From contig JAGMVK010000007.1 in NCBI GenBank assembly GCA_020747065.1, forward strand, positions 558,001 through 622,000: a DNA stretch of 64,000 bases, in the 5' to 3' direction. The position numbers and the translations under genes were made by a program. Positions 12,187-21,736 of the stretch are shown here, one piece after another. How positions within the stretch are numbered: the stretch's first letter is position 1; each line of letters starts with the position of its first letter. The notes beneath the pieces are model-generated. The model ran no database searches. It was not told the origin of the DNA and saw nothing but the letters and a program-made list of their open reading frames with translations. Origin of the DNA: Cadophora sp. MPI-SDFR-AT-0126. Taxonomy: Eukaryota; Ascomycota; Leotiomycetes; Helotiales; Ploettnerulaceae.

Positions 12187-14137
12187 CCGACTGGCTCTTA
12201 CTAATGTGTTTGGTAGTTGGTGCAAGCCAGCCCTGACATATGAGAAAGAACCATTGAGCGATTGATATCCACGCGTTGATGGATTTGGTTGGCGGATGGC
12301 CGAATGAATGGCCTGTTTAATGAGAAATGGAGACTTTGATGGATCGATTCGACGTGAATTGTGCATATAAGAGCAAAGACGCATTGGTTATGATATCATT
12401 GGATGGGAGACGGGAGCATGCATTGGATTGGACATGACAGGCTTGTACAGGCTTGCTATGGACGATTAGGTTCATCAGTTAGTGGGCGGGCAGGAGTTGA
12501 GAATGGACTTTACGATTCGGTCGGTGCATATTTGGAAAGCGAGCAGGGCGTTTTTATGTTTCGGCATTCATAGCTATGGATCTACTCGATGCGGATGGTG
12601 TTTGGGGTTGGTCGGCTGGGTCAGGATGGTTGGTGGTTGGTGGTTTGGTCATCATGAAAAGAATTCGTAGGGCAGGAGTGCATACATAATGCATTACTCT
12701 TCACAGTATCAAACCCCTTCGTCGTCACTCTCTACCACTCCTCAGCCTTTGCCTTAGAACCCACACTTACCCAGGGCTTGTCATTTCTTAAATCCAGCTT
12801 CAACATTACGTGCGGCGAAGCTCGAGCCAGACTATCACATGACTAGCTGCCGATCCTTCATCCCATTGGCTCCCCACCCTTGTCCGCGAACCAGAAGCGA
12901 AGGTTTTGTTGCACGTCGCACATTTCGAGCGTTTGAGAGGGGGTTCGGAAAGCAAACATGTCACAACTCGCTCGCGAAAGCGGGTGTCACGGTCACGCAA
13001 ACTTTGGGAATTTTGAAAATGCAACACCACCCGAAAGTGAATACGGAGAGTACGCAATATTGAATGTTGAATGATGGAATAGGATTATTACTTGATATTT
13101 GTAATATTCTCTCTTCTTTGATGGTAGTTTGATTGATAAAAGGGTTAATTAAATGCTTTTTGGGGGGAAAGAAATTCCTTGGTGTTGAGTTTGAGGGATG
13201 AGCGAGTGGAGGGGAAGGAATTGGAGAGTAGTGGGTGGGGTGAGAATGTTTTGGGGGGTTCTTGCTTTCTGGAAGGACGTTTGATAATGAGGAAGGTCGT
13301 TGATGAGCGGTTTATGGGTACGTTGTTGAAAGATGGTTGGTGGACTGAAGTGCTTGGTGGGGGGGCGAAAGTTTTGGGACTGTGACTTTGTGGACGACTG
13401 GGGATAGAAGGACTATGTTGATATTTCCCTATTTGTTTCTAAACCATATCAGTCTTGTTTTTAAATGTTATTAACTCGATGTGCATGGAATCATTTTCAG
13501 TAGAAGTGTAGTGCTCATCGTCATGGAGAGGTCGAGACGACGACACGAGGAGATGGTGCTTTGGTCTTCGAGTACGAGGGATTTCGGTCGTGGACATGAA
13601 GTACACATCGCGACATGCGCACTTGTGATCTTGGAATTGTTACACAGTCTTTTAACTGTCCGTAACTCAGTCGTCCAAGCTTGCGCTGGCATCATCCTAA
13701 AGTCAACAGAGTGACAGAAGACATTCGAGGCGGGGGAAATTCGTGACCCGTGAAGCGAGCTTTGGCTGGATCCAAGAACATGGAATATTCTACAACAACG
13801 CTCTTATAACATGATCTTAAACTTCTTAAAAACTATCCTTAGTATCTGAAATTTCGTTTGCACTCTTTTTAATAGAGTTTTATCTGTTCGTTGTGCTTTA
13901 AAATTTGCGGAAGAGTGTGAGCCAGGAGGAGTGTTTTGCTTCACTGGTAACGAACGATTCTCGCTTACCTCATATCAAAATAAACAATCCGGGGACGAAT
14001 TTCGTCACTCTCGTGTTGATCTTTTTTATGTGCTCCCTTGCATGGCGCAAAGCCTTGACCGGATTGGGTTCAAAATGAAGCTTGGTCTTTATAATATCCT
14101 CGTAGCTATCGACTTCGTCGGAATGGATTTGCAGATG
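12187..14137. other. Gene-poor stretch with short ORFs and a possible decayed CxxC fragment
   Basis: No confident gene. A minus-strand reading around 12806-13057 encodes KCATCNKTF. A similar stretch lies at 17.85-18.05 kb (RCPTCSKLP), suggesting dispersed remnants of one gene family. AT-rich sequence at 13.78-13.9 kb and several short ORFs have no recognisable content. Confidence 0.35.
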
Positions 14138-14250
14138 GGTGGCCTCCTTAAAACGGTGGCCTCCAGGATATGCGAAACCACAGACATCGTGGCTCACTGG
14201 ATCGCTTGAAACTCCGGGAGGATTGTTGGATTAGGAAATTGGTGGCCTCC
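14138..14250. repeat. Three GGTGGCCTCC copies, left side of an inverted set
   Basis: The 10-mer GGTGGCCTCC occurs at 14138-14147, 14155-14164 and 14241-14250. The last copy lies inside the 17-mer GGAAATTGGTGGCCTCC (14234-14250), whose exact reverse complement is at 15194-15210. Confidence 0.7.
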
Positions 14251-14294
14251 AGCAAGTTTTGGGAGGCCATCCATGGATGTGTTGTATAGATACT

Positions 14295-14806
14295 ATGAGC
14301 AGATCGGAGAAGCAGTCCTCATCAACGTCACCAAGAACAGATTGGACAAATTCGCTGCTGCTCACTCAGGTATACTGCATCAATAAGGCAAGTGCTCCTT
14401 GTTCGCTTTAGGGTACATGAATTTGACAAGAATTAAAGAGACCTAAACAATCAGTGTTCATCAGATCAAGACAATCAAGGAGAAGATGGAATCTTCAGCA
14501 CCGAAGGAATACGTCGCACGAGTTAGATCTGGCATTTCAAGTCTGGGCGTCGACGTTTCGGCGGCGATAGAGAAAGTCATTGAGAAGCAGAATATTCCGA
14601 TTGATTGCGATGTTGTAGTCACTAGGAAGGAGAGGAAAGATTATGACATTACATGCTTGAAGTTTCCGAAAGAAGGGGAAGGACGGGATATCCAGGGGAA
14701 GAGAGAATATGTGGTGATTGGTGGGGATTTGGCAGTGGACTTAGTGGGGGTTGGCGGGCAGTTTGACGGAATGACTGTGGAAGCGGAGGCCGAGCTGGTC
14801 CTGTGA
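14295..14806 (+). CDS. Small hypothetical protein
   Basis: The main exon holds an open frame with good protein character (VARVRSGISSLGVDVSAAIE and later DITCLKFPKEGEGRD). It can be joined in phase 0 to an upstream exon: 14295-14369 plus 14465-14806, 138 aa. An alternative is to start at the ATG 14486 (106 aa). The upstream exon also reads well in a second frame from the ATG at 14274 (YYEQIGEAVLINVTKNRLDK), but I could not splice that frame to the main exon. No family recognised. The gene lies between the two sets of inverted GGTGGCCTCC copies, so it could be cargo of a small mobile element. Confidence 0.45.
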
Positions 14807-15544
14807 CAGTAAACAAGAACAGGTTTATATTTCAGTATTTCATGTGCTTTCAGACGATTTTTGCGGGCGCCCAATGAAAGGAGATTGTACATATGACGAC
14901 AAATATTTCTGAGTCTAAGAAGTACGTAGTCGATGACTTTGTAAGCAAGTCAGTGAGTCTGAGATATACTTGCTTGAGCACTGGAATTACGCATTTCGAG
15001 ACAGCCGAGCCAGCTACCAAAAACCTACCAGTATTGCGCCACGGTAGCTTCCATCCAATCAATTGACGACAACAAAACATGGAGGCCACCCACTTTGTCC
15101 AAAACCCCATCGCCAACCGATCCAGTAATGGCAGTCAGTGAGGCTTTCATGCAGCCAGCCATTGATCGTGCAGAATCCGGCTGGCTTTGTGGCGGAGGCC
15201 ACCAATTTCCGGAGGCCGCTCTGCCTTGGAGGCCACCAACATCTAGCCTCGTCTGCCGTGGACCATCGCCTACTTAACATCCCGCCCTCCCCCGATATCT
15301 GGCATTCCACCAACATTCAGCAAGCAATTTGTCCACGCAACACACTCGACTTAATACATCTGAGCTTCCCTCATTGCCCCGCGGGCTCACTTTGTGTGCC
15401 AGCGGGGATAAGTTACGACCTCGGACTTATCCCCCTCTCTCAAGCGAAAGGTATAACCTTGTCAACAATACTTCACAGGGGTCACCACCTCCAAATCTTC
15501 CGTCGATTCTCGTGCGGAGACATCTTGTCTTCGCACATCAGCAA
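14807..15544. other. Spacer and probable leader of the zinc-finger gene
   Basis: Contains the right-hand inverted 10-mers. From about 15.28 kb it is C/T-rich sequence that looks like a fungal 5' leader. An upstream coding exon of the C2H2 gene may lie here; one in-phase possibility runs from the ATG at 15079 to a GTCAGT donor. Confidence 0.35.
15081..15237. repeat. Three GGAGGCCACC copies, right side of an inverted set
   Basis: Copies at 15081-15090, 15194-15203 and 15228-15237 are the reverse complement of the three left copies. The 17-mer at 15194-15210 is an exact inverted match to 14234-14250. Confidence 0.7.
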
Positions 15545-16488
15545 TCTCGGGAGAATTCGAAGACCATAGTTTAGAAAACTTTCTACAACAAAATCTCGCT
15601 TCTTATGTCTATCCACTAGACTTAGAGGTTGCATCAAACAACGACTCTTACGTCTCATTTTCAGCATTCAACAATCAGGGTCACGAGGACATAGAGAGCT
15701 TCTTTCCTCTACCTTTCGAATACGACAATAGCAATCTTTCTGGAAGACCCACCAACCTGGGTACACTTTCAACATCTCCTTCCTTGGCAACTCCTTCTCC
15801 GTTCTTCCCAAATCCTGACAATCCGCCCATCAATTCTTCCGGTACATGGAACTCGCCCAATGCTCATTTTCAGTATTCGTCGTCGCATCAACTCCCAAGG
15901 CCGGCAAAGTCAGCTGATGCTGCTTTGCTGTCGAACGCACACGACTCTCATCTGACTGATCCATCCGAGTCACATATCACGATCACTACGAGCCAGCACG
16001 AAACACCAGAACACGGTCGAGAGCCATTTCAGACGCGAGCTAGAACTGTGACGCCTGATAGCCATCAGTTATCAAGCTTCCAGGTCTCCGGGTCATCTCC
16101 TGACAGCGCCTCTGCTAGCCAAAGTCCGCCACAGCAGAAGTCCACGCGTGCCCGGCCTCGAGGCAAGAAAGACAAGCAACTGAAGTGTACTATTTGCTTC
16201 AAAGCTTTCTCCCGACGTTGTGACTTGAAGTATGTTAAAACCCAACATCGGATCGAGAGCTTTGCTGATAGAGTCTGCAGTAAACACAACAAGAGTCACG
16301 ACCGCCCATTCAGATGTGACATTGCTGGCTGCGCCCATACCCAAGGATTTGCTCTACGCAAAGATCTTCGCCGGCACATCGATACCATCCACCGCAAGAG
16401 CACTTTCACTTGCCATTTTCCAGACTGTGGAGAGACTTTCTCAAGATCGGACAACTGCCAGCGACACTTTGAGGAGCAGCATTCCTAG
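15545..16488 (+). CDS. C2H2 zinc-finger transcription factor, 5' end unresolved
   Basis: Two exons are clear: about 15545-16229 and 16281-16488. The open frame reaches back to a probable acceptor at 15543/15544. It has no ATG anywhere, so the start must be in an upstream exon that I could not fix. The N-terminal ~200 residues are Ser/Pro/Asn-rich, as in fungal activators. After removal of a 51-nt intron (GTATGT...CTGCAG) three fingers appear: CTICFKAFSRRCDLNKHNKSH, CDIAGCAHTQGFALRKDLRRH and CHFPDCGETFSRSDNCQRH. The intron splits finger 1 between its Cys pair and first His. It is a multiple of three without stops, so retention would insert 17 residues and disrupt finger 1. DNA-binding role by family; targets unknown. 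Confidence 0.65.
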
Positions 16489-16641
16489 CCAACAAGACGA
16501 TTGCCTCAACTAGCTTGAACTTGCTATCGTCGTCGCCACTGTCATCGTTAAGCGAACTTTACTACAGTGAGTAGCAAGCGGAAACGACGACTCCGCCAAA
16601 TAGTCAACAGCGTCATCCAGAAATCGAAATCAACATGAGTC

Positions 16642-17106
16642 ATGTCTTTTACTATCGCGATAGACTTTGGAACGACATTCATGGATGTCACTCATAATCG
16701 TCAGCCGACACCGAATGTCGCTGGCGCAATGGATGTGATCACCGAACCCTTCTCGCCCCCCTCTCCCACCTTCCATGCCAGGGAAGAATATCAACAAGAT
16801 ACCGCTATATGGCCCTATTTCGACGACAAGGACTTCTCATTATTTGAATTAGCTGAATATGAAACGACTTTCGATCCTGGAGGTTCCGGGATGATTTGGA
16901 ATTCGATGGCGTTCAATACATCACAACAACAAAACCCAGATGTATTACTCAACGGACGGAACGTAGAATGGGGAAGTCTGGGGATCTGTATTTTCCATAC
17001 CAGGATCGACCGGTTGTTTGATCGGGATTATGTTTGGGCTGCGACTCAAACCATGGTTTCGTTCGGCACTTTGACCCTCAGGGCTACTAAAGTTGGGAAG
17101 CACTAA
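16642..17106 (+). CDS. Hypothetical protein starting with an Hsp70/actin-type phosphate motif
   Basis: 154-aa ORF. Residues 4-12 (TIAIDFGTTF) match the first phosphate-binding motif of Hsp70/actin-fold ATPases, but nothing after residue 18 resembles the rest of an Hsp70, which needs about 370 more residues. The remainder is acidic and aromatic-rich (YFDDKDFSLFELAEYETTF) without known family. It may be a decayed or chimeric gene whose start was taken from an Hsp70-like gene, or the match may be chance. It follows the zinc-finger gene by about 150 nt on the same strand. Confidence 0.35.
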   Translation: MSFTIAIDFGTTFMDVTHNRQPTPNVAGAMDVITEPFSPPSPTFHAREEYQQDTAIWPYFDDKDFSLFELAEYETTFDPGGSGMIWNSMAFNTSQQQNPDVLLNGRNVEWGSLGICIFHTRIDRLFDRDYVWAATQTMVSFGTLTLRATKVGKH

Positions 17107-19388
17107 CCTTAGCCCACCACCTTTGTTGCCAATGCAATTTCGCATATGGACTTAGGTGGTGGGTTTCCGTCCAGTGTTGGATATTCATGTATTTGGCCGA
17201 CTTTGATAGAGCTTGGTTAGGCCATGTCTCTGAATGCCGCTCTTGGCACTCTTCAACCACAATCCAGAGTGAGGCGATTCCGGCCTAGGTCGGAAAGACT
17301 TCTAGGCGACGGGACACCTGCTAGGAAGGTTTCTCCTGTTACGAAGCTTTGCTTCATGATGAAGGTTTCTTTTTTCTTTTCATTGTGACGATTATTCGGT
17401 GGCAGTCGCTTCTCCTCATTATTTGCCATCCAATGCCACAAACAGTCTTTGCAAGGGCACAACCGATGTGGCTGTTGGATCGGAGGGCGCAATTGGCGTT
17501 TAGCGGATTTCGTTGCTGCCCCTTCGCCAAAGCGGGGTTTTTATCCTGTTGTGTACTCGTCATCACAGACTGCACTGAAAGGTTTTCCCCCTGTTGTGTA
17601 GAGAAGGAATGGCTTTCTCTTATTATTGTTACAGGAGTTACCTTTGGTGTCCAGATCATTTGCTACTTATGCCAGAGTCGGCTTTCATTAATTCTTCCCC
17701 CTGCCCAAGAAAATGAGAAATGAATTTCCTATAAACATTTGCATTGGCTTCGTGATCTTCACGAGAACAAAGTGCCCGTAAGGAAACTGAATCAACGATC
17801 CTTCCTAGTCCATCTTTCATGAAAGCTTTTGCGACTCTCATATACTATATATGTCTACACCGCTTTGTCTGATCTCCGCTCATAAAATCAACGTATGCCC
17901 AAATACAATCTGATGAGTGCAGCAATCGATACACTTGACAGCGCAAAAGTAAAAATTGCCACGTGTGTCTACGTCCATTGGCTGATTTCGGCTTGGGAAG
18001 TTTGCTGCACGTCGGACATCGAGGAAATAAGACGTTTTGAGGGGGCAAAAAACCCGTGCGTGTGAAAAATCGAGAGCACCGGGGCTAACTGGAGGTATGA
18101 AAATTTCCTCATCCTAAGCTTCTGTTAATGCCACGAAGGCTGTTCCCAGGTACTTCCCCACTAGAAACGTGGCTCTGAAATGCAAGCGTCGTCGTCGGAG
18201 ACAAATGGGAGAAGTTCACATGTCCCAGATTGTAAGTCAAAACACAATTTTCTTCTTTCATCACTCGAATTGTTCTCATTCTACTGTGGTACACAGCATG
18301 ATATACCCCCGCTTTTTTGCATTCTTCTCCAACGCCATCCCAAATTTCGCTACTTCACCTACGCAAACATCTAACCCGTATCGTATCCCTCATTCCCCCA
18401 TCCACAACCCTCCTCAAAACCCTCTAGCAACTATCATCATCTCTCGCCACCCACGATCTCCAGAAGCGGCGCTTCACCGCAAAGTCACGTCGCCAACATA
18501 CATTCTTGACCACCCAGTGACTCTCCGAGCAGCATACTCTGTGACTGAACGGAATCTGGATCTCGATCCTGATGAGCACCTCACCGGGTGTGCTGTAAGG
18601 ATTCACTGAAACTTGGAACTGTTTCTGGGCGCATCTCTCGTTTTGATCGAGCTGAATGGACCAGGAATCAATTCGTAGGCACCGTGGTGATCGAGAAGAT
18701 GAAGCTTGGTTTCTTGCAGTCGGGGCGGTAGAAGGAAATTGTGAATGTAGTTTCGGACTGTGGGGTTGCAAGTGCCGGTGATCCATTGATTGGGTCTGCG
18801 TGATGAATGCGTATCAAACGTTTTCTTGAAGTGGATGCTATGATGTGCTCCACTGTTTGAAATTTCTGTGAAGCAGCCGTGCGGACAAAGGTGTCAGTGT
18901 TTCAGATAGTGTCAACACGGCTAAGCGAAAAGAAATAGTCCCGAGACCTGTCAGACAACACCAAATAAAAGCATTTTGGGGGCCTTAATTGACACACTTC
19001 ATTCCGTCGACCTGACGAACAAGTCAGTTCTTACTTCTTCTGTTAGTTTCTAGCATTGGATCTTGAGTATCTTGATAAATGAATCATTTGTTCATCTCAC
19101 TTCTGCGCACTTTTCAACAGCTAAGTCGCTCGTTAGTGAATCACGCAAGCCTTCATCATCAGGCTACTCCGCGCCTTAGAGCGATTTTTATGACATGTGT
19201 TTTGTAAATAAATTGATAAGAGATTCGAGAGGTTTGTAAGCGATCACGCGGGGGTGCCACGAGAAATGCGATGGGAATTTTGGACTTCCATGAGTGACCG
19301 GGTTCAATTGCATTGATATTTTACCATCCTCACCCCTCACCATCCAGACCGCTCTTCTTTAGTAACACATCAGAGGTTCCGTACGTCC
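17107..19388. other. Gene-poor stretch
   Basis: No convincing gene over 2.3 kb. An open frame at 18169-18609 has a basic start and poor protein character. At 18001-18019 lies TTTGCTGCACGTCGGACAT, a 17/19 match to 12905-12923, with a CCATTGGCT and a GTTTTGAGGGGG block nearby as at the first site. Confidence 0.35.
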
Positions 19389-19872
19389 TCAAAGGACGAT
19401 GGGATTCCATTTGTAAACCACCACCAGCGAGTCCCTGAAACCCCGCTTGACCATCATCTCCAGTAATTCCCTCAATCCATCATCATCGCCCACCGTAATT
19501 TGCGAGAATCCTTCTTTTATCGCCCACGCTATCATAATTCTAGATAGCTCTAGGTTTCTGCTTGGTCGTTGTGGAAGGATATACTCGCGCTCTTGAGCCC
19601 TGTTGAAACCTTTGACTTTTTCAAGCAAGTCTGCGTAAGTACAAGTGAGATTTGAGGTGTCTGAGCTTGAACTCTGGTATTGATTGAGGGTGGCGAACGG
19701 TACCATTGTCTGTGTTGTAGAGACCGATTTCGTCTTGACAGATTGGAGCGATAGGCAGGAGTTGTGGGAAAGGTGGTCCGGCTTCGAGGGCGAAGCCAAT
19801 GAGGAAGGAGATTTCGGGGTCAGCCTGACCATCGTTGTTGCTTGGTCCTGACATTGCATTTCTTTGTGACAT
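19389..19872 (-). CDS. Small hypothetical protein
   Basis: Two exons on the minus strand (19872-19704, 19630-19389) join in phase 1 over a 73-nt intron to give 136 aa; an in-frame ATG at 19854 is an alternative start. Two overlapping open frames here merge into one smooth protein when this intron is removed: ...GLYNTDN then DLLEKVKGFNRAQE. The C-terminal half is helical and charged (SRIMIAWAIKEGFSQ, LRELLEMMVKRGFRDSL). No signal peptide, membrane segment or known family. Function unknown. Confidence 0.5.
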
Positions 19873-20026
19873 TTTGTCGTTGTGGGGCTGTAGTGGTGTG
19901 AGATTCCTCAAGTTGTGGAGATGGAGCAAATTTGAGGTGCGGAAGCCATATTAATATTCGAAATTCTCCACGAAATCTCCTCTTGCTATACGGACCTAGA
20001 TTAGTAGAGATCTTTCTCTCATTTTC

Positions 20027-20467
20027 TTATCGACATCGGAATATTTCTGGTTGATTCGCCTTGAAAATTGATCTTTCTCGCTGAAAGGACAGTTTCCAAT
20101 ATGCGCCACCAAGTTCATGCACTTTCATGAACTCTGGTATGTCATGTAGTCTAATGCTGGATCGGCGACGTTTGATGCCTGTGCCCGAGGCATTTGATTT
20201 GAGTGAAGGCGCGTTTCTAGTCCGGGAACCATGGCCCTCCGTAATTAAATTGGTGCCTTTGGACTTTTCCGAGGGACAATGCTCTTCAAGATAATGTTCT
20301 GCAGCAACGGCTAGATGTTGTTCATTCGACTGCGCCGGTTGACCTGGTTGAAAGCGTTGGGTCTCCGTTCTGGACGCCGATTGTGGGTTTGGGACGACCG
20401 GAGCAGCGAAAAGTTCATCAGTGAATGCTTCCGGTACGGAGCTGGCTTCTGACCAATTGAATGCCAT
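20027..20467 (-). CDS. Hypothetical protein
   Basis: 146-aa single-exon ORF. The N-terminal two thirds are polar and disordered-looking; the C-terminal third has a basic patch (GIKRRRSSIRLHDI) and a possible folded segment (VHELGGAYWKLSFQRERS). No family recognised. It may continue upstream or downstream through introns that I could not place. Confidence 0.35.
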   Translation of the reverse strand: MAFNWSEASSVPEAFTDELFAAPVVPNPQSASRTETQRFQPGQPAQSNEQHLAVAAEHYLEEHCPSEKSKGTNLITEGHGSRTRNAPSLKSNASGTGIKRRRSSIRLHDIPEFMKVHELGGAYWKLSFQRERSIFKANQPEIFRCR

Positions 20468-20807
20468 GGGGAAGTGATCTGTGATCTATGTTTTATGTCT
20501 GGGTCAGCACAAACTCATGGTGTTAAATTTATTCTCTGAAGGCATTCACTACGTGAGTTCGAAGGGCTGATAATACACACAATGATGAGATCACCTTCAC
20601 TGCCATCTTCAGTCTGTCTGACTTGTGCTGTGACTTTTGAAATATGTGATATAATAGCGATGCCATGTGTCGAAGACGGTTGACCAGCTTTGCGATGATG
20701 AAAGCATGTTTAGGCACTCTTAGCAGGGCTGTAGCGCGAGCCAAGAACGATCGCCGCCAGACCTCCAAGACAGTTTACAATCGCTCTTTCAATGACAGTA
20801 TGCACTG

Positions 20808-21023
20808 CTATGAACTGCCATCTACGTTGCTTGAAGGAGCCGCATCTGTGACCTTGCCTCTTGCTCTCCATCTCAAAAATGCATAGACTAGGTCAATCGT
20901 CGGCACAACAGCTGTGACAAAATATGTGAGCCAGTACAATGGAATGGAAGCCGCTAGAGATTGCCTCGGAAAGACAAACACGGGAGTAGCAACTTTCCAT
21001 ATAGGTGGACACATCAGCAACAT
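20808..21023 (-). CDS. Possible membrane-protein exon or relic
   Basis: Minus-strand ORF of 71 aa with one clear hydrophobic segment (IPLYWLTYFVTAVVPTIDLV) and a basic, polar end. The same frame stays open upstream to about 21140. A second minus-strand open frame lies at 20529-20768. No complete gene could be assembled, so this is either part of a multi-exon membrane protein or a remnant. Confidence 0.22.
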   Translation of the reverse strand: MLLMCPPIWKVATPVFVFPRQSLAASIPLYWLTYFVTAVVPTIDLVYAFLRWRARGKVTDAAPSSNVDGSS

Positions 21024-21736
21024 GGCGCTGGTAACGAGATCAGACCAGGAAGGAACAAGGTCATTGGGTCTTTTTAACAGACAAACTGCCCAAGAAGCAC
21101 AAGATGAAGCCGATTGCGGCGCCGCCGATGATCTAAAGTATGATCAGTCCTTGGAATTGAACTCTCATATCACAAATATTCAGATACATTCATGGAGTAT
21201 TTGTGAGAGGGAACTGAGGAGACTGCGGAAAGACGTGACTGAGCAATTGATTGAGTTTCCAATGTGTTGGATAATTAGCTAAACGTAGTTGAGAGTCATT
21301 ATAGATCAAAGCTATCGACATGACGCGAGACTGGTGATAAAATCCATTGCTTCATATCCAAAGGCCAGCTCCAGTGATGGACAAGTGTTGGTGAAGTCCA
21401 AATAAAGCCACGCTAGTACAAGCGGCCGAGGCGAAGGCCAAATGTCAGGGAGCTTCGCAAGGCAGTAAACTCACTCATAAACAGCAACTCATACTCCCAC
21501 TCACCAAACAACACTCTTCACTCTTTGCGAATACCCTCAGTTTCTGCATTCCTAGAAGCATAACTCGCACTTGTTTGCTTCATAACCAATGCACATGCCC
21601 TGAGCCAAATCCACATCGAAACTCACAGGCATCTACCCTCCTACCCCTCCATACAGCCAAGGTCGATCAATTATGTGAAACCCTATATTTATGCATTTCA
21701 CAACGCTGCACATGCCATCGTGCCATACATACAACC
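21024..21736. other. Spacer and long leader of the HbrB gene
   Basis: No coding feature supported on the plus strand. The right half is C/A-rich, as in the leaders of well-expressed fungal genes. Confidence 0.4.

Noticed and set aside
18169..18609. 146-aa plus-strand ORF
   Set aside because: Poor protein character, with a basic start from chance repeats; an equally long minus-strand ORF overlaps it.
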